This document shows positions 32,201 to 42,100 of a stretch of DNA of 64,000 nucleotides, piece by piece. The DNA lies in the NCBI RefSeq assembly GCF_010183535.1, contig NC_071328.1, forward strand, positions 14,508,001-14,572,000. Direction: 5' to 3'. Under the pieces are notes generated by a model. The model did no database searches. It was not told the DNA's origin and saw nothing but the letters and a program-made list of their open reading frames with translations. Each line of letters starts with the position of its first letter. Positions within the stretch are counted from its first letter, which is position 1. This DNA comes from Caenorhabditis remanei (Eukaryota > Nematoda > Chromadorea > Rhabditida > Rhabditidae). The position numbers and the translations under genes were made by a program.

Positions 32201-35200
32201 TATATAAAAATTGTCAAGTAACTTTTTATTTATTTTCGAGATATGCGCTTCTGAAAGTGAGTGGTTTTTAGACAGTATGTTCAAGAGTTGCTCAACTTTG
32301 AAACTTTGTAATTTAGCTATTTTTTGTGCACATAGTGAACTTTTTTTACTAGCTGTGTAGATAAAATTTAGTTTCATATCTGGGGTAGTTTACTTTGTGA
32401 AAACTCCTCTAACTCTTGAGATTTGCTCCTTTAAAGTCAGGTACCCTTCAAAAAGTTGCTCAACTTTGGAGCCGTTAAACTTTGTCATTTTTGGTGTAAA
32501 CGGATAGCATTTACATGCATTATATAAAGCAATTCTAGCTCTAGACTTTTGTAGTTCACAACTTTTTGATAGCTCCGCCCACTTTAGAGATATGCGCCTT
32601 TAAAGATGGGCGCCGCAGAGCTACAAGGAGGAGGAGAGGGAGAGACGCGCTCTCTCCACGCCGCCTTTGACCACGTGTATCTCAAAAGTGGGCGGAGCTA
32701 TCAAAAAGTTGTCGACTACAAAAATATAGCCCTGGATTCGATCTACACGTTCATATAAAACGTTTTGTAATTACCTGTCAACGTAATCGTCTTCTTATGC
32801 CTCGAAGGGTGTTTGTCATTCACATTCTCCGTGTACCTCACAAACACTTGTCCATACTGCAGTTGTCCAGTCTCATCCGTAATACCGAACATCGATCTTC
32901 CAAGATTTCCAGGTATCGGAATCTGAAGTTTCCGTAAAAGTCGACTCATCGCCGAGTCGATAGACGCCTTGACAAGACTTCGGAAGAATGGCTCCGTGGA
33001 GAGCACGAACCCATTTTTCCTCTCCATCGACGTGAAATGAATTCTCCTCGGCATACCCTCCAACACCTCCCGGCATTTCTCCTCATTCACCACGGCCGCC
33101 GAGTAGTTATCCATTTCCATCGATAGCAACTCTTCAACTCGTCCACTCACTCGTTTATGACATTCCAGGGATTGCAGACCGGATACTTGATCGAGAATGT
33201 TGATGAATGGCTTGTTGAGTGTCACTGGTGTCGGACAGGACCATTTGACCATCTCGATTTGCTCATCTTCTTGACAAGACTCAAATTTCAGTTGACTATT
33301 TCGAAAGAGACATTTGACTCTGTGATACCGTAAGCCTAGCGACTCCCAGTAGTTCGCTGTGTGATCGATATTAGGATCGATAGCCAACATCCCTTTGAAG
33401 CCGCGGAATCGAAACTGGAAGGCGCAGGGGATGTGTTTGATCCCTAGACTCCCAAAGATCTGCTCGGCGAGCCCTGCAGAAATACATCCGACACCATCTG
33501 TGTACATATACGGTTTGCCTTCCGTGTTCTTCCCTCCAATGACATCTGGTATCATTTTATAGTCCGTGGGGGATATCGACACGTTATCAATAGGTCTCGC
33601 TTGAGTGAAGCACTGCCCAAGTCTCGCCAAGGCCTTGGGGATACTCCCAGTGTCTACGAATTTTCCGAGGACGTTCCAGTATTCTTTGATCATTGGTTTA
33701 AACGAGTGGGGTACTGGTTCTCCGGGATGTTCCTCTTTGTACTCCGCCAACTGCTCCGCATCATATCTCTCCATGAAATACGCCCCGCCCTCTCGCATCT
33801 GGGAGTTTGACGAAGCGAGATAGCCGAAGGCGCGTTCCATGATACCGAATCCATCTCTCAGGTGACCAAGTGTAATCTCCCCTTGCAAATTTCCCAACTG
33901 ATTGAATCTCATTTTCTGAAGGTTATCGTCTCGAAGCGTCGCTCGAATGATACGGGTTCCGTCGTGACACGCGCCGCGGATCGCTCGATTTGCCATGATT
34001 TGCTCCGGTGCCAAATAAATCTTCCGGGTGGGTGTTAGAATAACTTTACGAACTTTCCGATATCCTTGACTCCATTCTTCTTCAGATACTTGGTTACTCA
34101 GTTTGCTTTCTCTTCTTGAGAGGCATAGACGTTTGAAGACTTTTAGAAGGTCTCCGAGACGTGGACGGTTGTCGACGTGGTTTAGAAGATCTTCGAGGGC
34201 TGATTCGCAGAGCTGGAAAAGAAAAAATGCTTAACTTTCAGAGCTCATAGCTTTTTCCCCAAGTGTCATCCGGTTTTTATTTTTATATAATCTTGTATCT
34301 CAAAAGTGGGTGGAGCTAGAGAAACACTGTTAACTACAAAAATGTAGCCCTGGTTTTGATCTACACCCTCATATAAAAATTTTCGCTAAAAACTTACAGT
34401 ATGCCTCTGATAAAAAGATTCATTCGCATCATCATCATTCACATGTTCCTTGATGATACTCAGGAAGTCGTGCCATCTTTGACGGTCTAATAGTAGTTGA
34501 TCTTTGACCGCGGAGCCTCTGAAAAGGTATTTCTGATTATCTTTAAAAATTCCAGATTTTGATAGAAAAAATTGGCCAAATTTGAAGCTTTGCAACTTTC
34601 TCGTTTTATGTACTACTCTTACGAATTTACATTTTTATTGTAGATCGAAAATAGAGCTACATTTTTGTTGTTGACAATTTTTTGATAGCTCCGCCCACTT
34701 TTGAGTTATGCACCTTTAAAGATGAAAGCTATCAGCTAGAGTGAAGAAGAGAGGGGGAGACGCAGAGAAGCGGGGACGTATCTCAAAAGTGGGTGGAGCT
34801 ATCAAAAAGTTGTCAACTACAAAAATGTAGGAAATTTTCTGTAGATGATTTTTATAATTGACAACTTTTTTTTACATTCCCTCCATATGCAGTTACAGCG
34901 TAAAAAATAGTCCTCCGATGCACCATATTATGGTGGATCATGCATTTTCACACTTAATGACCAAAATGTATGCTTTTGACGTGAAAAATGCAAAAAAATA
35001 AGGTGAGAAATCATGAAAAGCCGTAAAAAACCCCCATTTTCCTGCAATTTTCGAAAAAGCGTCCAGTTGGCCGAGTGGGATTTCAGGCCGATCATGTCCC
35101 CAGCGGAGTACCGGGGTTCGAGTCCGCTTGGTGGCAAATCTTTTTTATTTTTCGAATTTCTGTATTAATTGTCTTCAGGAGGTCAAAACTAGAAAATAAT

Positions 35201-38117
35201 AGAAATAAATTACATTTTGCCGGTCTCTAAGACTTCTTTCCTCTCTCTCTCTACCTGCCATCTTTAAAATAGCATATCTCAAAAGTGGGCGGAGCTATTG
35301 AAAAGTTGTCAACTACAAAAATGTAGCCCTTTTCTTAATCTACAAGACTAAATAAATCAAAAAGTGGAAAAATGAAAATTTCAGAGAATTCGACCCCAAG
35401 CGGAGTCGAACCCCGGTATCTATTCTCATCGTTCTCATAACCAACAATTACTCGGCCAAATTCAGATTTTGCCAAAAAATGGTATTATGACATGGAAAAT
35501 ACAGTTTTGAGAGAATATTGATGTCAAAATCGTCTTTTTCCGGTCATTTTAGTGTAAAAATCACATTTTGCCATAAAAATTGACAATTTATTCAATTTTT
35601 CTGAATTTTACATCTTTAAAGGCACATATCTCAAAAGTGGGTGGAGCTATCAAAATGTTGTCAACTACAAAAATGTAGCCCCGGTTTTGATCTAGACAGT
35701 GATATAAATTACTTACCTTGATAACAACGCCTCTATCAAATAAGTGTACGTAAACCGTCGCTCTTCAACCCGATCCGTCAACTTGCTCTCAGCACCCTCT
35801 GGTGGCGTGGGGAACAACGCCTTCATAAAATTTTGAAATCCCATTGAATCCTGCCAGGGATTGTCCAAAATATAGGGGCCACCTGCTTGAAATCCAAAAT
35901 TGTTTTCGAAAAACCGTCCGAACTCGATAGGAACCGCCCATCTACAGCGAAGCCTGGAGAGTATCGTATGCAATTGGTGTAGAGCAAAAGTGTTGTTGGC
36001 GAATTGCAAGCAGAACACTCGATTTTCAGTCAACACTTTTTCAGAGGAGACGGATGGCAATTCTAGCACTCTCTCGGGGTAGGTTTTCTTATCCATCGCT
36101 AGCCTCTTGATGGTCACCGGTGTCTTCAACACAAAATAGATGCGTTTTTTTGATCTATCATAGTTTTGATCTACATTTTGATCTACAATAAGTTGTCGAA
36201 TCGAATCCCCTTCAATCGATATCCGATATTTCACTTGTTGCCCCGCCTCTTTTACTGTAATCTCCACGGTCACCGGTGACTGGCTGTCGAAATGGAAATG
36301 GGTATGGATTGTGAGATGGTTTCGGGGTCTTCTAGGTGCCGGATTGTTGAAACAAATATTCCAATGATCGTAGAACTCATTGTTCCAGAAGTTTCCAAAA
36401 AGAACGCTCTCTGTAGGCACATTTCGGTGGGATTGGCTGAAAAATGAGATTGGAAGTTTGAAGACGTGTAGATGAGTCAGAAAAAATCTGAGAATTTTGA
36501 AATTTATATGATATGATAGCTTGAAAATCGGGCTACATTTTTGTAGTTGACAACTTTTTGATAGCTCCGCCCATTTTTGAGATACACGCGCTCAAAGTTA
36601 GGCGCCTAAAAGGGCGTAGGGCGTCTCGTTTCTCTGCGTCTCCCCTCCTCCCTCTTGTCTCGCCGCCTACAAGCTACAATCTTTAAAGGCGCATATCTCA
36701 AAAGTGGGCGGAGCTATAAAAAAATGGTCAACTACAAAAATGTAGCCCTGTTTGTGATCTACAACATAAATGTTATTTTTAAAAACTGAGATAAAACGGG
36801 AACTCGTGGCGGGATGTCAAACTTGACCTAAATTTCTAGATAACTTACTGTAAACGCTCATCGAAAAGTGCCGGATGGTGTAGTATGACAGTTCCAGATT
36901 GACCGCCAAACTAAAATTTTTGGGTTTTTTAACGTTTTTATACAAATTCTCACCTTTTGTTTCATTTGAAACGTCAATTGTGAGATAACGTTAAGGAATT
37001 CGGCAGTGAATCCATAGCTGCCGGACTTGATCTGTAAATTTTGGAAGGTTATATGGTGGTACGGTTTTGAGAATTATATCAGTGTGTAGATCAAAACCTG
37101 GGCTACATTTTTGTAGTTGACAACTTTTTGATAGCTCCGCCCACTTTTGAGATATGCGCCAATAAAGTTGAAAATACCTAAAAATACCTTTTTTAACGCT
37201 AAAACGTGATTTTTACATCAAAATGACGATAAAAATGCGATTTTTGACATTAATATTGCTTCAAAATTGTATTTTCCGTGTCAAAAAATCAATTTTTGGC
37301 AAAATCTGAGATTGGCCGAGTAGTGATTGGCTAAGGTGAGAACTATGAGAATAGGTACCAAGGTTCGACCCCGCTGGTGGTCAATTTTTGTGAATTTTCA
37401 TTTTTCCGATTTTTTATCAATTTGGGCTTATAGATCAAAACCAGGGCTACATTTTTGTAGTTGACAACTTTTTGATAGCTCCGCCCACTTGTGAGATATG
37501 CGGCTTTAAAATTAGGGCGCACTCTCCCGTCAGCTACCTTTAAAGGCGCATATCTCAAAAATGGGCGGAGCTACAAAAAAGTTGTCAATTACAAAAATGT
37601 AGCACATGCTGTGATCTACCAGATAAGACTAAGAAAGCATAAATTAAATCAATTTTTGTGTCTGTGAAACGATGTCAAAGTTGATAGATTTTTAAATTTC
37701 AACAAATTTTCAAACTTCCGTATCTCAAGAGTGGGTGGAGCTATCAAAACGTTTTCAACTACAAAAATAAACTCCTTTTTTCGCTCTATCCAATTATATT
37801 AATTTCAACCCCAAAATTTCATCCAACGCACCTGAAACGTCGTCTCAAAGAACGGGTCCTCACACTCCCCGCTAACTTTCAGCCGTTCCCCGTCGATCGT
37901 CGCTTCTATTCGGTGTTCTTTGAAGCACTGAAATCAGGTATACTGTAATTCAAGCACTAAGCATTTTCAACAAAAAAAATTCGGCGCTGGCGCGCCTTCG
38001 GCGCGTTTCTCTTACCTGGACAAGCAGTTTCTCTTGCCCGTCGATATGCGAATTTTGGCCGTTTTCGTTGTTACCGGCAACGGCCAATTTCACATAAGAT
38101 GTTGTTATAGATGACAT
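26249..38117 (-). CDS. ego-1: RNA-dependent RNA polymerase, EGO-1/RRF-1 family
   Basis: Exons in coding order: 38016-38117, 37832-37927, 36954-37031, 36849-36910, 35717-36436, 34398-34518, 32775-34212, 30814-31869, 29767-29900, 28956-29199, 27885-28003, 27425-27839, 26681-26751, 26249-26479. All phases agree, giving 4,887 nt (1,628 codons plus stop), the length expected for EGO-1-type proteins. The catalytic loop SDLDGDEYALIWD lies at residues ~923-935; the metal-binding aspartates of cellular RdRPs are in DLDGD (924-928). Upstream, exon 7 carries the conserved KVRKVILTPTRKIYLAPEQI and DGVGCISAGLA stretches of the PF05183 domain. In the family these enzymes copy target RNAs primer-independently into secondary (22G) siRNAs, in germline perinuclear foci or in soma. 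The start is the first ATG, with a TTTCAG at 38157-38162 that could be a trans-splice acceptor. Whether this is the ego-1 or the rrf-1 orthologue cannot be settled here. The C-terminal tail is basic and Gln/Arg-rich. Confidence 0.93.
26829..27030. repeat. Palindromic repeat in polymerase intron 12
   Basis: Left arm GATCAAAACGAGGGCTATAT...GCCTTTAAAG and right arm CTTTAAATTCGCATATCTC...GTAGCCCTAGTTTTGATC. A further single arm lies at 27290-27365. No exon inside. Confidence 0.7.
27083..27156 (-). other. tRNA-like sequence in polymerase intron
   Basis: On the minus strand, TTGGCCGAGAAGG resembles an A box and GGGTTCAATCCCGCTTGG a B box, ~55 bp apart. Near-identical layouts occur at 30498, 35392 and 37312. 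No convincing acceptor stem; most likely a tRNA-derived SINE head. Confidence 0.45.
28072..28310. repeat. Palindromic repeat in polymerase intron 10
   Basis: Arms carry TTGTAGTTGACAACTTTTTG and AAAAAGTTGTCAACTGCAAA. The loop carries GGGAGAGACGCAGAGAAGCG and CTCTCGC. Confidence 0.7.
28562..28850. repeat. Second palindromic repeat in polymerase intron 10
   Basis: The same arms as the 28.07-28.31 kb copy in the same order, so two complete palindromes lie back to back in this 952-bp intron. Confidence 0.7.
29275..29710. repeat. Palindromic repeat and extra arm in polymerase intron 9
   Basis: Arms 29275-29360 and 29455-29530, around a CTCTGCGTCTCTC loop, plus a third arm at 29630-29705 containing GTGGGCGGAGCTA. 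Confidence 0.65.
30000..30795. repeat. Palindromic repeats in polymerase intron 8
   Basis: A palindrome at 30000-30270 and single arms at 30370-30455 and 30715-30795. The last arm abuts the donor of exon 8 (30814). Confidence 0.65.
30498..30569 (-). other. tRNA-like sequence in polymerase intron 8
   Basis: Minus-strand CAGGGTTCGATACCGCTTG (B-box side) with a degenerate A-box side TTGGCCATGAAGGTC. Same family as 27083-27156. Confidence 0.4.
31945..32760. repeat. Two palindromic repeats in polymerase intron 7
   Basis: Arms at 31945-32030 / 32115-32200 and 32540-32605 / 32670-32750, the last within about 15 bp of the exon 7 donor. Loops carry CTCTGCGTCTCTCCCC or GGGAGAGACGCGCTC. Confidence 0.65.
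34300..34370. repeat. Single palindrome arm in polymerase intron 6
   Basis: CTCAAAAGTGGGTGGAGCTA through AAAAATGTAGCCCTGGTTTTG. It occupies almost half of the 185-bp intron. Confidence 0.6.
35061..35135 (+). other. tRNA-like sequence in polymerase intron 5
   Basis: GTCCAGTTGGCCGAGTGG looks like a Leu/Ser-type D-arm with A box, and GGGGTTCGAGTCCGCTTGG is a perfect B box, ~50 bp apart. The 5' and 3' ends do not pair as an acceptor stem, so a functional tRNA is unlikely. It lies antisense to the polymerase and is followed by a T-run. Confidence 0.5.
35392..35459 (-). other. tRNA-like sequence in polymerase intron 5
   Basis: Minus-strand TTTGGCCGAGTAATTG (A-box side) and CCGGGGTTCGACTCCGCTTG (B box). 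Same family as 27083-27156 and 37312-37382. Confidence 0.45.
36525..36770. repeat. Palindromic repeat in polymerase intron 4
   Basis: Arms with GTAGTTGACAACTTTTTGAT and AAAAATGGTCAACTACAAAA, loop with CGTCTCGTTTCTCTGCGTC. Confidence 0.65.
37080..37800. repeat. Palindromic repeats in polymerase intron 2
   Basis: An arm at 37080-37165, a palindrome at 37432-37615 and an arm at 37725-37790. 37195-37290 matches the AACATGGAAAAT / GTAAAAATCAC block next to the other tRNA-like sequences. Confidence 0.65.
37312..37382 (+). other. tRNA-like sequence in polymerase intron 2
   Basis: TTGGCCGAGTAGTG (A-box side) and AAGGTTCGACCCCGCTGG (B box). The flanks match those of the copies at 27.1, 30.5 and 35.4 kb, supporting a tRNA-derived SINE. 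Confidence 0.45.
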
Positions 38118-39119
38118 AAATAAATAGGGTCGTATTTGATACTCGTATCACATTACCTGAAATCAATTTTCAGATTGAAATGAATCGAAAAAAAAAATTT
38201 GACAAAAAATTTCGAAATTTTTTTAAGAGTGAGAAAAAATATAACAAATAACGCATTTCAGATTTCGAAACAATTTTTTATTCTGAGCAAAGAGAAAGGA
38301 AAAATAGCAAATAAGCGATAAGAGGAATGAAATAGGTGTGCCCCCAAACGCATAGAAGCGCCTGAACAGAAATTTCGCAATCGTGTCTCCGCCACCTTCC
38401 CCTTATGCGACGTCGCCTTCCCCTCACCTCCTTTTAATTTGTTTACCTTCTTTTTTGCCTTTTTAAGTTGCAAATAGTGCAAATAGCGAAAATCAAAAAA
38501 GTTAAAAAGCTTTTACCACCGGCGGGAGTCGAACCCCAACCCCACCGTCCACCACGCTAACGCTCACCCAACTGCGCCACACGTGTCACACTTAGCCCAA
38601 GGTGTCGAGGGTGGTGATAAAACCAGCAGTTCTCGCCGCCAACAGGCGCGCTAAAGACACACCAGACTCTAGATTTCAGATCGATTTTAGGCCAAAAAAT
38701 CTCAAAAATTCGACTTTTTCTTTATTACAGAATACATTTTTTAAAAACACGTATGGGTTGGGGGGGGGGGAATAGAAAACGGATATTTAGAAAACATACA
38801 GAAATTGTGTCGAAATTTGTAAAAATGGATGGAAAAGCGAAAATGAAATAATAAATGGAAAAAAAAGAACCTGGGGGAGGGAGGGTGGCCATGGAAATAG
38901 AGGGGAAAGAGATTACATAGAAAAAAGCGGAAAAAAAATTGCAAAAAAAAAGTGGGAGAAATAGACCAGAAAATTGGATTTTGGCGGGAAAATAGGAAAA
39001 AAAGAGTTATGTGAGAGGATATATGCAATTATTATCGAAATTTACAGAAAAAAATGGTGGGAAAAATAAATTTTTTGAAAATTTATATATTTTTTCAAAA
39101 AAATTAAATTAAATATTTT
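38118..39119. other. Intergenic region between CSRNP-like gene and polymerase
   Basis: 1 kb between two minus-strand genes. It should hold the polymerase promoter or trans-splice region and the 3' UTR of the upstream gene. It contains a tRNA-like sequence (38517-38580), a G run near 38759-38770 and AT-rich DNA. No core promoter motif could be singled out. The minus frame at 38741-39028 is F/H/P-rich low-complexity and is not believed. Confidence 0.5.
38517..38580 (-). other. tRNA-like sequence upstream of the polymerase gene
   Basis: Minus strand: GTGGCGCAGTTGGGTGAGCG is a good A box/D arm and GGGGTTCGACTCCCGCCGG a good B box. The 3' end does not pair with the 5' end, so this is a pseudo-tRNA or SINE. 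It lies about 400 bp upstream of the polymerase ATG in the same orientation, so Pol III factor binding near that promoter is possible. Confidence 0.45.
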
Positions 39120-42100
39120 TTAGACGACGAGCGTCGGTTTCGCCGGACTCATCGCCGTCGTTTCGATCATTTCGGCGTCGACGACGACTTCTGGCTCCTC
39201 ATTGGCAACGTATTCTTCGCGGAGTGTTAGATTCGGTATGTCTCCGTCTTCGTCCTCTTCTAGAAGCGTTTCTTCCTGCAAAAAAACACACTTTTTTTTG
39301 ATGGGAAAAATTGGCTTAAAATCGCAAAATTAGGTCAGGAAACTGAAAAATTCGAATTCACCGTCAAAAGAGCTTCAAAATGAGTATAATATCAAAAATA
39401 GGTTGGTGGCCTAGAAATCCAAATTTCGAAAAAGTTAGTCCCCCGGTCAAAATTGGCCTGAAATTACAAAATTTAGCCAGGAAACTGAAAAATTCGGATT
39501 CAGCATGAAAACCGCTTTAAAATGAGTATAATATCGAAAAATAAGTTGGTGGCCTAGAAATTCAATTTTTGAAAAAAGTTAGTCCCCCGGCGTCAAAACT
39601 GCCCTAAAATCCCACAATCAGGTCAGGAAACTGAAAAAATTGAATTCCGCGTGAAAAGAGCTTTAAAATGAGTATAATATCAAAAAAATAGGTTGGTGGC
39701 CTAGAAATCCAAATTTCCGGAAAACTAGTCCCCCGGTCAAAACTGTCCTAAAATCCCAAAATCAGGTCAGGAAACTGAAAAATTCAAATTCAGCATGAAA
39801 AGAGCTTCAAAATGAGTATAAAATCGAAAAATATGTTGGTGGCCTAGAAATCCAAATTTCCGGAAAACTAGTCCCCTGACCAATTTTCGTTTTTGATAAA
39901 AAATGGTCAATTTTGCCAGAAAATGAGTCATTTTTTCACATAAATTGCCCTTTTTTTGGCTAAAAATGAGCGATTTTTCCAATTTTTCTGCTCAAATCGT
40001 TCAATTTTCAGCCAAATTTTCAGTTTTTTCTCGGTAATTCTCATTAGACCACTTACCTTATCCCCGTCGTACTCCTCCTCCTGTTCTCCATCCATTCCAT
40101 TTCCAATCGGTCCCTCTTCAACGTCTGCGTCTTCGTCTCTCTCCTCTTCAACACACGTGTCATTATCCAATTGATGCATTGCACGCATTCGATCGGATAG
40201 TGTTGAAGTAGTTGAAGACGTCGACGGCGTCGTCAGAATAGAAGAAGACGTCGATGTGGAAGAAGTGGGCGTGGCTTGCTCACTCAAACTCTCTCGAATA
40301 TCCGATAGATTCGAACGGGGGCGGCGGGCGTAGACCGGTGTCACCGGATATTTTTGAGGCGATTTTTCCAGTTTTTTCTGCAAAAAAATTGTTTAATAAA
40401 TAGGCTCCGCCCACTTTTATTCATTGCAGATTGCTGCTAAGCTCCGCCCACACTTTTTTGTGCAACATTTTTTTTTTCATGATTTTTCTAGCACAGAAAG
40501 TCTTCTTCTGAATTGAAACTTCTTCCAGAATTGAAAATGGGCGGAGCTTGGAGATTAGGCACCGCCCACTTAAAAATTTTTAAACAGTTTTCGCTTGTAG
40601 GCTCCGTCCTCTTTCCTTAACCCTGATTCTAGACTCCGCCCCTTTTTTCTAGCCTCGCCCACTTTTATTCATTTCAATTTGCTGCTAAGCTCCCCCCACA
40701 CTTTTTTGGTTCCAAAATATAGTTTTTCAGGATTTTTTTTAAAAATCAGGCTCCGCCTACTTTTTATTTTAACAGTTTTCGTTTTGATAAAAAATGGCCC
40801 CGCCCCTTCTCAGAGGCTCCGCTCCCAGGGATACCTCATTTTCAACCAAATTTCATTTAGGCTCCGCCCCCTTTTCCTTTCCCATCTAAATCTCATTTAG
40901 GCTCCGCCCACTTTCCCCCTTCTTCTCAAAAACAAGAACTAGACTCCGCCCCTTCCTTCTTCTCATAGGCTCCGCCCACTTTCCCCGCTTCTTATCTGAA
41001 TCCCATTTAGGCTCCGCCCACTTTCCCCCTTTCTCGTAGGCTCCACCTCTTTTTCCCTTTCTCATAGGCTCCGCCCCTTTCCTCTTCTCATCTCAGTCTC
41101 ATTTATGCTCCGCCCCCTTTTCCCACTTCTTCTCAAAATCTCATTTAGGCTCCGCCCCTTTCCCCCTTTCTCATAGGCTCCGCCCCTTTTCCTCCTTTTC
41201 ACCTATATCTAATTTAGGCTCCGCCCCCTTTCCCCGCTTCTCGTCAAAAACAAGAACTAGGCTCCGCCCCCTTTTCCTCTTTCTCATAGGATCCGCCCCT
41301 TTTCCCCTTTCTCATAGGCTCCGCCCCTTTTCCCCTTCTCATCTAAACGCCATTTAGGCTCCGCCCCCTTTCCCACTTCTCATCTCAGTCTCATTTAGGC
41401 TCCGCCCCCTTTCCCACTTCTCCTCAGAATCACATTTAGGCTCCGCCCCTTTTCTTCCTTTCTCACCTAGACTCCGCCCCTTTTCCAATTTCTCATTTAG
41501 GCTCCGCCCCCTTTCTCAAAACAAAACTCACCATCTTGTTGCGGCTCATCGTAGGAGGCTCCGCCCCTTTTTGCTCCGCCTCCTCATCACTATCAACAAA
41601 CTTGGTGATCCTTGGCGACCCCTGAATTCCCGTCTTCTGCGACACATAGTACATTGCAATCGCATTCCGTCGATATCCTCGAACCGCCTCCTCATCGTAG
41701 AAGCTCCGCCCCTCCGGATTGCGGCAAAGGTGCGCCTGACACGTGCACGGATGTTGGGCGGATCCGTCGACTTGACAATTGATACCGTCGAGAGAGCATT
41801 GGCAAGTGAGAGGGTCACACGCACCGTTCGGACAGTCGCATCCGCATATCGAACGGGTCGTTCTGAGGGTTTTCATCGCCTCGGCGCCCCCATTTTTTTC
41901 CAATTTTACACCGGATTTTTTGAGAATTTGAATGCGTTGTTTCGGCTCGATTGGATCCATATGTTTTGTCGTTTGGATTTCTTCGATCTCCTCGACGTCA
42001 TCTGGATGAATCACTTCGTCTTCTGACAACTCTCCATCCTCATATAACTCCAAATTCAGTGGCGGACGACGTCCCGACGCAAGGGAGAAGTGTCGATGAG

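Larger units (their letters stand above)
34630..35700. repeat. Palindromic repeats in polymerase intron 5
   Basis: Palindrome 34640-34830 and single arms at 35265-35345 and 35625-35695, with two tRNA-like sequences between them. The intron is 1.2 kb and no alternative exon was seen. Confidence 0.65.

Noticed and set aside
34201..34212. An apparent frameshift at the start of polymerase exon 7
   Set aside because: Careful re-reading of the junction gives an in-frame L-C-E-S-A-L-E-D start at 34212; no break is present.
35061..35135. A functional tRNA-Leu or tRNA-Ser gene
   Set aside because: A and B boxes are good but the two ends do not form a 7-bp acceptor stem; kept only as tRNA-like.
38741..39028. 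95-codon minus frame as a small secreted protein between the two large genes
   Set aside because: Almost only F, H, P, S and L from CT-rich DNA, with no conserved feature; probably 3' UTR or intergenic.
40390..41525. Regular GC-rich repeats read as a CRISPR-like array
   Set aside because: Repeats are short and variable, spacers are low-complexity and themselves repeated, and the context is a eukaryotic intron.
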